Part shown: piece by piece, positions 32,859-41,539 of the stretch
How positions within the stretch are numbered: position 1 is the stretch's first letter
Layout of the letters: every line of letters starts with the position of its first letter
Assembly: GCF_022828475.1 (NCBI RefSeq)
Contig: NZ_CP059557.1
Location: 2,170,001-2,234,000, forward strand
Origin: Saccharopolyspora gloriosae
Lineage (GTDB): Bacteria; Actinomycetota; Actinomycetes; Mycobacteriales; Pseudonocardiaceae
Length of the DNA stretch: 64,000 bases
Direction: 5' to 3'
Notes under the pieces: model-generated
Database searches by the model: none
Seen by the model: only the letters and a program-made list of their open reading frames with translations
Told to the model about the DNA's origin: nothing
Made by a program: the position numbers and the translations under genes

Positions 32859-34426
32859 GCGGGCACCTCCGTGTTCATCGGCAGCCGTGCGGTGAACACG
32901 GCGCCGCGTTCGTTGCGCACCTGCACGGAACCGCCCCGCCGGTGGCAGATCTGCCTGGTCAACGCCAAGCCCAGGCCGCGTTCCCCGTCCCTGGCCGCTT
33001 TGGTGCTGAACCCGTGCCGGAACACCTCCTCCACGATCTCCGGCGCCACGCCCGGGCCTGAGTCGCGCACCACCAGCGTCACCACGTCGCCCGCGTGCCG
33101 GATGTCCACTTCGATCAGGTTGGACGCGGCCGCCCCTTCGACCGCGTCCAAGGCGTTGTCCACCAGGTTCCCCAGCACCGTGGTCACGTCGGCCGACGAC
33201 TGCTCGTCGACCTCGCCGAGCGCGCTGCCGTCGCTGAGCCGCAGGCCCACGCCGCGTTCGGCCGCCAGGCTCGCCTTCGCGACCAGCAGTGCCGCCGTCG
33301 CCGGGTCGGCGATGCGCGCCGCGACCTCCGACTGCCACTGCCCGCGAGTGTGGCTGACCCGGTCGACGAACCGCGCCAGCTCGTCGAATTCGCCGAGTTC
33401 GATGAGACCGGAGATGGTGTGCAGCCGGTTGCTGAACTCGTGCGCCTGCGCCCGCAGCGTGTCCGTGGTGGCACGGTGCGCGGCCAATTCCTGTTGCAGG
33501 TCAACGAGTTCGGTGCGGTCCCGCATGGTGACGACCGCGCCGACCGTGGAGATCGGCATCCGGTTCAGCACCACCACGCGTCCTCGGCGCAGCACGATCT
33601 GGTCTACGCCGCCGGTGCGGCCGGTGAGCACGTCCCGAGCCCGATCGTTGAGGTCCAGCTCGTCGATGTCCCGGCCCACGCAGTCCGCGGGCAGCGAGAG
33701 CAGCTCCCGCGCCTGATCGTTGACCAGGGTGATGCGGTTCTGCTGGTCCACGCCGAGCACGCCCTCGCGGATGCCGTGCAGCATCGCCTCCCGGTGCTCC
33801 ACCAGGCGCGTGATCTCCTGCGGTTCCAGCCCGAGCGTCTGGTGCTTGACCCGCCGCGCCAGCAGGACCGACCCGGCCACGGCGAGGAACGTCGCGAACG
33901 ACAGCAGCATCAGCGGATTTCCGGGTGCTCGCCGGACCCCGGCGAAGAAGTCCGGCGTCTCCCGCCCGGCCGCGGCGACGCCGACGATGCGCGCCCCCGC
34001 ACCGATCACCGGCACGTGCGCCACCAGCGACTCCTTGCCATCGGCGCCGCGCACCTGGCCCACCCAGGCCCGGCCGTCGAGCACGGTGCTCGCACCGAGC
34101 GGCAGCAGCTGCCCGCGCTGACCGGGATCGGGCGAGGTCAACACCACGCCACGCGCATCGGTGATGATCACCTCGTCGGCGCCGGAGAGGCTGCGGGCGC
34201 TCTCGGCGAAGATCGGCAACCCGTCCCGGTCGAACGGGTCCTGCAGGTTCGACCGCACCCCTTCGGTCGCGGCGAGATCCTCGGCGACCGACAGCATCCG
34301 CCTGCCCTCGGTGGCTTGGAACGAGGAGTTGGACTGCGACACGGAGAACACCGCGATCGACGCCAGCAACACCAAGATGATCGCCAGCTGCCAACCGAGC
34401 AACTGCCGGGAAAGCGGTCCCCGCAT
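32855..34426 (-). CDS. CitA/DcuS-family sensor histidine kinase
   Basis: 523 residues. TM1 at about 10-30, periplasmic sCache-type domain (EGVRSNLQDPFDRDGLPIFAESARSLSGADEVIITDARGVVLTSPDPGQRG), TM2 at about 172-192, PAS domain at about 215-300, then the kinase core with QAHEFSNRLHTISGLIELG (His329 expected phospho-acceptor) and ATPase boxes NLVDNALDA, DSGPGV and GLGLALTRQ. The start at 34426 is chosen because GGGAGGTG lies just upstream; a longer frame begins at 34447. Senses extracellular carboxylates in the family. Paired with the regulator at 32166 and the tricarboxylate transporter across the divergent gap. Confidence 0.9.
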   Translation of the reverse strand: MRGPLSRQLLGWQLAIILVLLASIAVFSVSQSNSSFQATEGRRMLSVAEDLAATEGVRSNLQDPFDRDGLPIFAESARSLSGADEVIITDARGVVLTSPDPGQRGQLLPLGASTVLDGRAWVGQVRGADGKESLVAHVPVIGAGARIVGVAAAGRETPDFFAGVRRAPGNPLMLLSFATFLAVAGSVLLARRVKHQTLGLEPQEITRLVEHREAMLHGIREGVLGVDQQNRITLVNDQARELLSLPADCVGRDIDELDLNDRARDVLTGRTGGVDQIVLRRGRVVVLNRMPISTVGAVVTMRDRTELVDLQQELAAHRATTDTLRAQAHEFSNRLHTISGLIELGEFDELARFVDRVSHTRGQWQSEVAARIADPATAALLVAKASLAAERGVGLRLSDGSALGEVDEQSSADVTTVLGNLVDNALDAVEGAAASNLIEVDIRHAGDVVTLVVRDSGPGVAPEIVEEVFRHGFSTKAARDGERGLGLALTRQICHRRGGSVQVRNERGAVFTARLPMNTEVPA

Positions 34427-34576
34427 GCCCCACCTCCCTCGCCGCATCGCGTGTGCCCCGCCTGACGCTAACCCCCTGACCAGCACAACCGTAAGCAGTC
34501 CCCACAGGACAAGTCACGAAGCGGGCCAGGAATCAGAAACTCCACGCAGAAGGATCTTCTGCCCGTTGCCCCAGGG

Positions 34577-34725
34577 CGATCTCCGCGACGTGCGCAGCGC
34601 GCATCTTCGGGACGTGCGCAGGACGAGCTTCGGGACGTGTGCGCAGCGCGCATCTCCGCGACGCGCGCAGGACGGCCTTTGCGCCGTGCGCAGGTGAATC
34701 TTTGGGACGTACGAGACGATCTTTT
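34577..34725. repeat. Tandem array of about six 21-25-bp imperfect repeats
   Basis: Units start at 34577, 34600, 34624, 34649, 34673 and 34696, with a partial one at 34717. Consensus is roughly CGCATCTTCGGGACGTGCGCAG followed by GA or CG. Units adjoin with no spacers, so it is not a CRISPR. It lies in the gap between the kinase gene and tctC. Confidence 0.8.
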
Positions 34726-34735
34726 GATCAAGTGT

Positions 34736-34762
34736 CCGGTCAGCGGCGAAGCAGCTGACCGG
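34736..34762. promoter_or_regulatory. 9-bp hairpin in the kinase-tctC gap
   Basis: CCGGTCAGC (34736-34744) pairs perfectly with GCTGACCGG (34754-34762) around a 9-nt loop, immediately after the tandem array and before repeat copy E. It could be a terminator for transcription entering the array or a regulator site. Confidence 0.45.
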
Positions 34763-34771
34763 CGACCGGCC

Positions 34772-34888
34772 TGAGCAGGCCGACCACCGGCGGGTTCTCA
34801 GCGGCTTCCTCGCGAGGACAGCGATTTCGCTGTGTGCGGCATACATGAGAAATCGATCCCGCAGCGGCGAAGCCGCTGAGTTCCCCAC
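34772..34888 (+). repeat. Nested-hairpin repeat element, copy E (divergent short form)
   Basis: Core 34789-34887. Outer arm CTCAGCGGCTTC (34797-34808) pairs with GAAGCCGCTGAG (34869-34880). The inner stem is changed to CGATTTC (34822-34828) against GAAATCG (34849-34855). The conserved internal-loop strands GAGGACAGC and GATCCCGCAGC remain. Left GGCGG end present, right end decayed (TTCCCC). The 5' hairpin module is absent. Confidence 0.8.
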
Positions 34889-34899
34889 TACGCAGGCAG

Positions 34900-34920
34900 C
34901 ACTGGAGACCGGCTCCAGTG
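34900..34920. promoter_or_regulatory. Dyad CACTGGAG-5 nt-CTCCAGTG upstream of tctC
   Basis: Perfect 8-bp inverted repeat with a 5-nt centre, 108 bp before the tctC start. Candidate operator of the CitB-type response regulator or an RNA leader hairpin. Confidence 0.5.
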
Positions 34921-35027
34921 ACACAACGAACAAAAGCATCGTTACGTTCGCAAGGAGGACAACAAGAACTCCGTTGTGCAGCATGACTCGGGTCACGTTC
35001 CCACCACAACGGAGAGGCGGGATCCCC

Positions 35028-36014
35028 GTGCGCCTACGCAGCGCGCTGTCCGTGGTCGCGTCCCTGCTGCTCGTGCTGCTGGTGCCGCCACTGGTGAGCA
35101 CCGGCTCCGGCGGCGAGACCGACCAGCAGATCCGCGGCCTGCGGATGCTGGTGCCGAACTCGCCCGGCGGCGGCTACGACATCACCGCCCGCACCGCCGT
35201 GAAGGCGATGGAGGACGCGAAGCTCAACGGCAACGTCGAGGTGTTCAACCTGCCCGGCGCGGGCGGCACCGTCGGGCTCGGCCGGGTCGTCAACGAACGC
35301 GGCAACGGCAAACTCGCCATGTCCATGGGACTCGGTGTCGTCGGCAGCGTCTACACCAACCACTCGCCGGTGACCTTGCAGGACACCACGCCCGTCGCGA
35401 AGCTCGTCGAAGAGCCCAACGTGGTCGTCGTCGCGAAGGACTCCCCGTACCGGAACTTCGGTCAGCTCGTCGAGGACTGGAAGCGCGACCCCGGCCAGAC
35501 CCCGGTCGGCGGCGGCTCCTCGCCCGGCGGGCCGGACCACTTGGCGCCGATGCTGATGGCCAAGGCCATCGGGCTCAGCCCCAAGCAGGTCAACTACGTG
35601 CCGTTCGACGGCGGCGGGGAGCTGCTGGCCTCCGTGCTCGGCGGCAAGGTCGACTTCGGCGTCTCCGGCATCGGCGAGTACCGCGACCAGATCGAAGCAG
35701 GGGAACTGCGGGTCCTCGCCGTCACCGGGCCGGAACGACTGCCCAACGTGGACGCCCCGACGCTCACCGAGGCCGGATTGGACGTGAACTTCACCAACTG
35801 GCGCGGCATCGTCGCCCCACCCGGCATGTCCGACGCGGACCGGACCAAGCTCGTCGACCTGTTCACCCGCCTCAACGCCTCCCCGGAGTGGCAGGAGGCG
35901 ATGCGGCGCAACGGCTGGACCCCGGCGTTCCAGCCCGGCCCGGAATTCGGTGAGTTCCTGCAACAGGAGAGCGACCGGGTCGTCTCGGTGCTCGAGGAGT
36001 TGGGATTGGCATGA
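35028..36014 (+). CDS. tctC: Tripartite tricarboxylate transporter substrate-binding protein TctC
   Basis: 328 residues from the GTG at 35028, with GGAGAGG 10 nt upstream; an in-frame ATG at 34983 is less likely. Signal sequence RLRSALSVVASLLLVLLVPPLVSTGSG exports it. TctC/Bug-family features: LRMLVPNSPGGGYDITARTAVKAMEDAKLNGNVEVFNLPGAGGTVGL, VVVVAKDSPYRNFGQLVEDWK, GGPDHLAPMLMAKAIGL, VNYVPFDGGGELLASVLGGKVDFGVSG. Captures citrate-like carboxylates for TctAB. Its stop overlaps the tctB start (ATGA). Probably induced by the divergent CitA/CitB-type system. Confidence 0.92.
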   Translation: MRLRSALSVVASLLLVLLVPPLVSTGSGGETDQQIRGLRMLVPNSPGGGYDITARTAVKAMEDAKLNGNVEVFNLPGAGGTVGLGRVVNERGNGKLAMSMGLGVVGSVYTNHSPVTLQDTTPVAKLVEEPNVVVVAKDSPYRNFGQLVEDWKRDPGQTPVGGGSSPGGPDHLAPMLMAKAIGLSPKQVNYVPFDGGGELLASVLGGKVDFGVSGIGEYRDQIEAGELRVLAVTGPERLPNVDAPTLTEAGLDVNFTNWRGIVAPPGMSDADRTKLVDLFTRLNASPEWQEAMRRNGWTPAFQPGPEFGEFLQQESDRVVSVLEELGLA

Positions 36015-36526
36015 ACACCAACGGAGTTTCCCGGCGGCAATGGCTGCGGGAGCATTCCGAACTCGGCATCTGCGTGCTGCTGGCCGCGCTCGGAGTGGTC
36101 GTCCTCGTTGACACCGCCACCATCGCCACGGACTTCACCCAGCGCGGGCCGATCGGCCCGAAGACCGTGCCGACGATCGTCGGCGTGCTGCTGCTGATCG
36201 TGTCCGCACTGCTGGTCCGCGACGTGCTGCGCGGCGGTCGCGGTGCGGCCGAGGCCGGTGAGGACGTCGACCTGGACGCGCCCAGCGACTGGCGCACGGT
36301 GCTGCTGCTGACCGCGGCGTTCCTCGCGAACGCCGTCCTGATCAACGTCATCGGTTTCCCGCTGTCCGGGATGATCCTGTTCTGGGGCTCCGCCTACGCG
36401 CTGGGCAGCCGCAACCCCGTGCGCGACCCGCTGATCTCCGCGGTCCTGTCCGTCGGCACGTATGTCGTGTTCAACCACTTGCTCGGTGTGCCCCTGCCCG
36501 GCGGACCGCTGATGGGGGTGTTGTGA
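36011..36526 (+). CDS. tctB: Tripartite tricarboxylate transporter small membrane subunit TctB
   Basis: 171 residues with four hydrophobic helices: [104 protein letters not shown]. This is the standard TctB topology. Start ATG at 36011 overlaps the tctC stop by 4 bp, and tctA follows after 1 bp, so the three are translationally coupled. Sequence divergence is normal for this subunit. Confidence 0.9.
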   Translation: MNTNGVSRRQWLREHSELGICVLLAALGVVVLVDTATIATDFTQRGPIGPKTVPTIVGVLLLIVSALLVRDVLRGGRGAAEAGEDVDLDAPSDWRTVLLLTAAFLANAVLINVIGFPLSGMILFWGSAYALGSRNPVRDPLISAVLSVGTYVVFNHLLGVPLPGGPLMGVL

Positions 36527-36527
36527 C

Positions 36528-38060
36528 GTGGAATCCTCGTTCGACCTGTTGATGCAGGGGTTCGCCACCGCGCTGACCCCGATGAACCTGGTGTGGGCCG
36601 CGTTAGGCGTGCTGCTGGGCACCGCCATCGGCGTGCTGCCCGGCATCGGACCGGCGATGGCCGTGGCGCTGCTGCTGCCCGTCACCTACGCGCTGGAACC
36701 GACCGGGGCGTTCATCATGTTCGCCGGCATCTACTTCGGTGGGATGTTCGGCGGCTCCACCACCTCGATCCTGCTCAACACGCCAGGGGAGAGCGCCGCG
36801 GTCGTCGCGGCGATGGAAGGCAACCCGATGGCCCGCAAGGGCCGCGGGGCGCAGGCGCTGGCCGCCGCCGCCATCGGGCACTTCATCGGCGCCCTGATCG
36901 GCATCACGCTGCTCACGTTGCTGGCGCCGTCGGTCGCCTCGGTCGCGGTGAACATCGGTGCGCCGGACTACTTGGCGGTGATGGTGCTGGCGTTCATCGC
37001 CGTCACCTCGGTGCTGGGCAGTTCGCGGATCCGCGGGTTCGCCTCGCTGCTGATCGGCCTCACCATCGGGCTGATCGGACTGGACGAGATGACCGGGCAG
37101 CAGCGCCTCACCTTCGGGCTGCTCCCGCTGGCCGACGGCATCGACGTGGTGATCGTCGCCGTCGGGCTGTTCGCCATCGGAGAGTCGCTGTGGGTGGCCG
37201 CGCACCTGCGCCACACCTCCGGCAAGCCCATTCCGGTGGGAACGCCGTGGCTCGGCAAGGAAGATCTGCGCCGGTCCTGGAAGCCGTGGCTGCGCGGGCC
37301 GGTGATCGGGTTCCCGTTCGGCGCGATTCCCGCCGGTGGCGCGGAAATCCCCACGTTCCTGTCCTACGTCACCGAGAAGCGGTTGTCGCGCAACAAGGAC
37401 GAGTTCGGCAAGGGCGCCATCGAAGGCGTCGCCGGCCCGGAGGCCACGGCCAGCGCCTCGGCCGCCGGGACGATGGTGTCGATGCTGACGCTGGGACTGC
37501 CGACCACGGCGGTCGCGGCGGTCATGCTCGCTGCGTTCCAGCAGTACGGCATCCAGCCGGGGCCGCTGCTGTTCCAGCGGGAGTCGGACCTGGTGTGGGC
37601 GCTGATCGCGAGCATGTTCATCGGCTCGGTGCTGCTGCTGGTGCTGAACCTGCCGCTGGCGCCGGTCTGGGCGAAGCTGCTGCAGATCCCGCGGCCGTAC
37701 CTGTACGCGGGCATCCTGTTCTTCGCCAGCATCGGGGCCTACGCGGTCGGCGGGTCCTCTTTGGACTTGTTGGTGCTGTTCATCGTGGGCCTCATCGGTT
37801 TCGCCATGCGCCGCTACGGTCTTCCGGTGCTGCCCGCGATCATCGCCGTGATCCTGGGACCCACCGCGGAGCAGCAGATGCGCCGCGCATTGCAGATCAG
37901 TGACGGTCAGGTCACCGGTTTGGTCAACACGCCTTTCGCGATCACCGTCTACGCGGTGGTGCTGCTGATCCTGGCGTGGCCGCTGCTGGCCAGGCTGCTG
38001 CCCCGCCGCAAGTCCGCTGATCAGGAACGGGAGCGGGACGAGGACCGAGCGGAGGTCTGA
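36528..38060 (+). CDS. tctA: Tripartite tricarboxylate transporter large permease TctA
   Basis: 510 residues, about 12 membrane spans. The family motif [67 protein letters not shown] is complete. The second half has [28 protein letters not shown] and [39 protein letters not shown]. Secondary carrier coupled to an ion gradient. GTG start at 36528 directly after tctB. A hairpin at 38087-38126 ends the operon. Confidence 0.93.
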   Translation: MESSFDLLMQGFATALTPMNLVWAALGVLLGTAIGVLPGIGPAMAVALLLPVTYALEPTGAFIMFAGIYFGGMFGGSTTSILLNTPGESAAVVAAMEGNPMARKGRGAQALAAAAIGHFIGALIGITLLTLLAPSVASVAVNIGAPDYLAVMVLAFIAVTSVLGSSRIRGFASLLIGLTIGLIGLDEMTGQQRLTFGLLPLADGIDVVIVAVGLFAIGESLWVAAHLRHTSGKPIPVGTPWLGKEDLRRSWKPWLRGPVIGFPFGAIPAGGAEIPTFLSYVTEKRLSRNKDEFGKGAIEGVAGPEATASASAAGTMVSMLTLGLPTTAVAAVMLAAFQQYGIQPGPLLFQRESDLVWALIASMFIGSVLLLVLNLPLAPVWAKLLQIPRPYLYAGILFFASIGAYAVGGSSLDLLVLFIVGLIGFAMRRYGLPVLPAIIAVILGPTAEQQMRRALQISDGQVTGLVNTPFAITVYAVVLLILAWPLLARLLPRRKSADQERERDEDRAEV

Positions 38061-38086
38061 TCCCCCGGACGACCACCGCTCTCCGG

Positions 38087-38126
38087 CGGAGGTCCGCATC
38101 GCACCCCCCGGCCATGCGGACCTCCG
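38087..38126. terminator. Terminator of the tctCBA operon
   Basis: CGGAGGTCCGCAT pairs perfectly with ATGCGGACCTCCG (13 bp) around a C-rich 14-nt loop, 27 bp after the tctA stop codon. Confidence 0.7.
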
Positions 38127-38169
38127 TCACCCGCCCCACGTGATCACCGGAGGAACTAGACTCCGGCGG

Positions 38170-38913
38170 GTGGCCGAATACCGGATCGACGATCTAGCGC
38201 GCGCCGCGGGCACCACGGTGCGCAACGTGCGGGTTTACCAGGACCGGGAACTGCTTCCCGCCCCGCGCCGCGAGGGCAGGCTCGCGATCTACTCCGACGC
38301 CCACCTGGTGCGCCTTCGCATGATCATCAACATGCTGGAGCGCGGCTACGCCTTCGCGCAGATCAAGGAGATGCTCTCGGCCTGGGAGTCCGGGCGCAGC
38401 CTCGCCGAGGTGCTGGGCCTGGAAGAGGCCATGGGCGAGTCCTGGGCGGAGCAGGCGCCGCGGGTGTTCTCGCTGTCGCAACTGCGTGAGATGTTCCAGG
38501 GCCAGCTCAACCAAGCCAACATCCGCCGCGCTCTCGACCTGGGCCTGCTGGAACGCTGGGGCGCGCGGTTCGTCGCCCCCAGCCCGCAGCTGCTCGACGC
38601 GGGCAGCGAGCTCGTGCAGCTCGGGGTGCCGCTGGCGGACGTGCTGGACCTCGCCGAGCAGTTGCAGAGCGACGTGGACCACGTGTCCGAGACGCTGGTC
38701 TCCCTGGTCCGCACCCACGTCCTCGGAGATCCGTCCACAACGGTCTGGGACGAGTCCGAGGTGGAGCGCTACTCCGACGCGATCCAGCGGCTGCGGCCGC
38801 TGGCGATGTCGGCCCTCAACGCGGCGGCCGCCCGCTCCGCGGAACGAGTCATCCCGGAAATCCTCGGCGACAAGCTCGTCGGACTTCTCAAGATGAATCA
38901 GAACAACTCCTGA
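38170..38913 (+). CDS. MerR-family regulator
   Basis: 247 residues from the GTG at 38170 (VAEYRIDDLARAAGTTVRNVRVYQDRELLPAPRREGRLAIYSDAHLVRLRMIINMLERGYAFAQIKEML), a complete MerR winged-helix with the dimer helix after it. An upstream in-frame GTG at 38140 gives ten non-family residues. The effector domain (residues about 90-247) is the unassigned actinobacterial type, without the Cys pattern of metal sensors. Single gene, convergent with tex. Target unknown. Confidence 0.87.
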   Translation: MAEYRIDDLARAAGTTVRNVRVYQDRELLPAPRREGRLAIYSDAHLVRLRMIINMLERGYAFAQIKEMLSAWESGRSLAEVLGLEEAMGESWAEQAPRVFSLSQLREMFQGQLNQANIRRALDLGLLERWGARFVAPSPQLLDAGSELVQLGVPLADVLDLAEQLQSDVDHVSETLVSLVRTHVLGDPSTTVWDESEVERYSDAIQRLRPLAMSALNAAAARSAERVIPEILGDKLVGLLKMNQNNS

Positions 38914-38916
38914 AAA

Positions 38917-38958
38917 GCGACCGCGCGGCACTCGTGGAGCGAGTGCCGCGCGGGTCGC
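38917..38958. terminator. Bidirectional terminator between MerR and tex
   Basis: GCGACCGCGCGGCACTCG pairs with CGAGTGCCGCGCGGGTCGC (18 bp, one bulge) around TGGAG, between convergent stop codons at 38913 and 38985. Confidence 0.8.
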
Positions 38959-38984
38959 GCAGGGTTCGGTGCCCGCCCGATCGG

Positions 38985-41363
38985 TCAGCGGTTGTTGAAA
39001 CCGGCGCGGCGCAGCGCGTCGGCCATGGCTCCGCCCGCGGGAGCGGAGTCGCGGCCCTTGCGCTGACCGCCGCCCTTCTGGTTACCGGCCTGGCCGCCGT
39101 TGCCGCCCTTGCCGTTGCGGTCGGCGCCGGGCCGTCCGCCACCGCTGCGGCCACGGTTGCCCTCACCGCGTTCACCGCGCTCGGCACCGGCCTCGTCGTC
39201 CAGCCGCAGCGTCAGCGAGATCCGCTTCCGCGCGACGTCCACGTCGAGGACCTTCACCTTCACCACGTCACCCGACTTCACCACGTCGTGCGGATCGTTG
39301 ACGAAGTTCTTCGACATCGCCGAGACGTGCACCAGACCGTCCTGGTGCACGCCGACGTCGACGAACGCGCCGAACGCGGCCACGTTGGTGACGACACCTT
39401 CCAACCGCATGCCCGGCTTCAGGTCGCCGATCTTCTCGACACCGTCGGCGAACGTGGCCGTCTTGAACGTCGGACGCGGGTCGCGCCCGGGCTTCTCCAG
39501 CTCCGAGAGGATGTCGGTGACCGTGGGCAGGCCCACCGAGTCGTCGACGAAGTCGGCGGGCTTGATCTCGCGCAGCACCCGGGTGTTGCCGATCAGCGAG
39601 CTCAGCTCGGCCCCGGCCGACTCCAGGATCCGGCGCACCACGGGGTAGGACTCGGGGTGCACGCTGGAGGAGTCCAGCGGATCGTCACCGCCGGGGATGC
39701 GCAGGAAGCCCGCGCACTGCTCGAACGCCTTCGGGCCGAGCCGCGCCACGTCCTTGAGCCCCGCGCGGGAACGGAACGGACCGTTGCCGTCGCGGTGCGC
39801 GATGATGTTCTCCGCGAGTCCTTCACCGATGCCCGAGACCCTGGTCAGCAGCGGTGCCGAGGCGGTGTTGACGTCCACGCCGACCGCGTTCACGCAGTCC
39901 TCCACCACCGCGTCCAGCGAACGGGACAGCTTCGTCTCGGTGATGTCGTGCTGGTACTGGCCGACGCCGATGGACTTCGGGTCGATCTTGACGAGCTCGG
40001 CCAGCGGGTCCTGCAGCCGCCGCGCGATGGACACCGCGCCGCGCAACGACACGTCCAGCTCCGGCAGTTCCCTGGACGCGTAAGCGGAGGCCGAGTACAC
40101 CGAGGCGCCCGCCTCGGACACCGAGATCTTCGTCAGGCCGAGGTCCGCGTGCCGCTTGATGAGGTCGGCGGCGAGCCGGTCGGTCTCGCGGGACGCGGTA
40201 CCGTTGCCGATCGCGACCAGGTCCACGTTGTGCTCGCGGACGAGCTTCTCCAGCGAAACGATCGCCTGGTCCCAGCGCTGCTGCGGCTGGTGCGGGTAGA
40301 TCGTGTCGGTGGCCACCACCTTGCCGGTGCCGTCCACCACCGCGACCTTGACGCCGGTGCGGAAACCCGGGTCCAGGCCCATCGTGGCGCGCATCCCGGC
40401 TGGCGCGGCCAGCAGCAGGTCCCGCAGGTTCGCCGCGAACACCCGCGCCGCCTCGTCCTCGGCGGCCTGGCGCAGCCGCAGCCGCAGGTCGATGCCGAGG
40501 TGGGTCAGCACCCGGGTCCGCCACGCCCAGCGCACCACTTCGCCGAGCCAGCGGTCCGCGGGCCTGCCGAGGTCGGCGATCTCGAAGCGCCGCGCGATCT
40601 CCCGCTCGTACGGGGTCGGGCCGTCCTGCTCGGAACCATCGTCCGGTTCCATCGAGAGGTCCAGGACCTCTTCCTTCTCGCCCCGGAACAGCGCCAGGAT
40701 GCGGTGCGAGGGCAGCGCCGTGAACGGTTCGTCGAACTCGAAGTAGTCCGCGAACTTCGCGCCCTCGTCCTGCTTGCCCTCGCGGACGCGGGAGACGACC
40801 CGGCCGTTCGACCACATGCGTTCGCGCAGCTCACCCACCAGGTCGGCGTCTTCGGAGAAGCGCTCGACGAGGATCGACCGCGCCCCTTCCAGCGCCGCGG
40901 CCGCGTCGGCGACTCCCTTGTCCGCGTCGACGAACTCGGCCGCGCGGGCCTGGGGGTCCTGGCCAGGGTCGGTCAGCAGCAGATCCGCCAGCGGTTCGAG
41001 GCCCGCTTCGCGCGCGATCTGGCCCTTGGTGCGCCGCTTGGGCTTGTAGGGGAGGTAGATGTCCTCCAGCCGGGCCTTGGAATCGGCCGCGTTGATCCGG
41101 CCTTCGAGTTCGTCGTCGAGCTTGCCCTGGGAACGGATCGACTCCAGCACCGTGCTGCGTCGCTCCTCCAGTTCCCGCAGGTAGCGCAGCCGCTCCTCGA
41201 GGGTGCGCAGCTGCGCGTCGTCGAGCGCGCCGGTGACCTCCTTGCGGTACCGCGCGACGAACGGCACCGTGGCGCCGCCGTCGAGCAGGCCGACGGCAGC
41301 GTCGACCTGCCGCTCCCGCACGCCGAGCTCCTCGGCGATCCTCTGATGCACAGCCGTCGTCAC
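38985..41363 (-). CDS. tex: Tex-family RNA-binding transcription accessory protein
   Basis: 792 residues from the GTG at 41363. Tex N-terminal domain ([88 protein letters not shown]). YqgF/RNase-H-like core ([32 protein letters not shown]), tandem HhH motifs ([52 protein letters not shown]), then the S1 domain ([34 protein letters not shown]). A Gly/Arg-rich tail follows. Associates with RNA polymerase and rRNA. Divergent from the LuxR-type gene. Confidence 0.95.
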   Translation of the reverse strand: MTTAVHQRIAEELGVRERQVDAAVGLLDGGATVPFVARYRKEVTGALDDAQLRTLEERLRYLRELEERRSTVLESIRSQGKLDDELEGRINAADSKARLEDIYLPYKPKRRTKGQIAREAGLEPLADLLLTDPGQDPQARAAEFVDADKGVADAAAALEGARSILVERFSEDADLVGELRERMWSNGRVVSRVREGKQDEGAKFADYFEFDEPFTALPSHRILALFRGEKEEVLDLSMEPDDGSEQDGPTPYEREIARRFEIADLGRPADRWLGEVVRWAWRTRVLTHLGIDLRLRLRQAAEDEAARVFAANLRDLLLAAPAGMRATMGLDPGFRTGVKVAVVDGTGKVVATDTIYPHQPQQRWDQAIVSLEKLVREHNVDLVAIGNGTASRETDRLAADLIKRHADLGLTKISVSEAGASVYSASAYASRELPELDVSLRGAVSIARRLQDPLAELVKIDPKSIGVGQYQHDITETKLSRSLDAVVEDCVNAVGVDVNTASAPLLTRVSGIGEGLAENIIAHRDGNGPFRSRAGLKDVARLGPKAFEQCAGFLRIPGGDDPLDSSSVHPESYPVVRRILESAGAELSSLIGNTRVLREIKPADFVDDSVGLPTVTDILSELEKPGRDPRPTFKTATFADGVEKIGDLKPGMRLEGVVTNVAAFGAFVDVGVHQDGLVHVSAMSKNFVNDPHDVVKSGDVVKVKVLDVDVARKRISLTLRLDDEAGAERGERGEGNRGRSGGGRPGADRNGKGGNGGQAGNQKGGGQRKGRDSAPAGGAMADALRRAGFNNR

Positions 41364-41539
41364 GATGTTCTGACACCTTTCCTGATCTCCGCAGAACCGT
41401 CCGTGCATTCTGCCCGACGTCCCGATCCGGTCGGTTCGGTACACGCGTCGGCGTGTCGGCGCCCTCGTGCGCTGGTACGGAGTACCGCTGAACGGGTATT
41501 GCCGGGCGCGGAGTCATACGCTCGCAGCGGAGGTGGACG

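Noticed and set aside
34577-34725. Possible CRISPR array
   Set aside because: Units are contiguous and degenerate with no unique spacers, and no cas genes are present.
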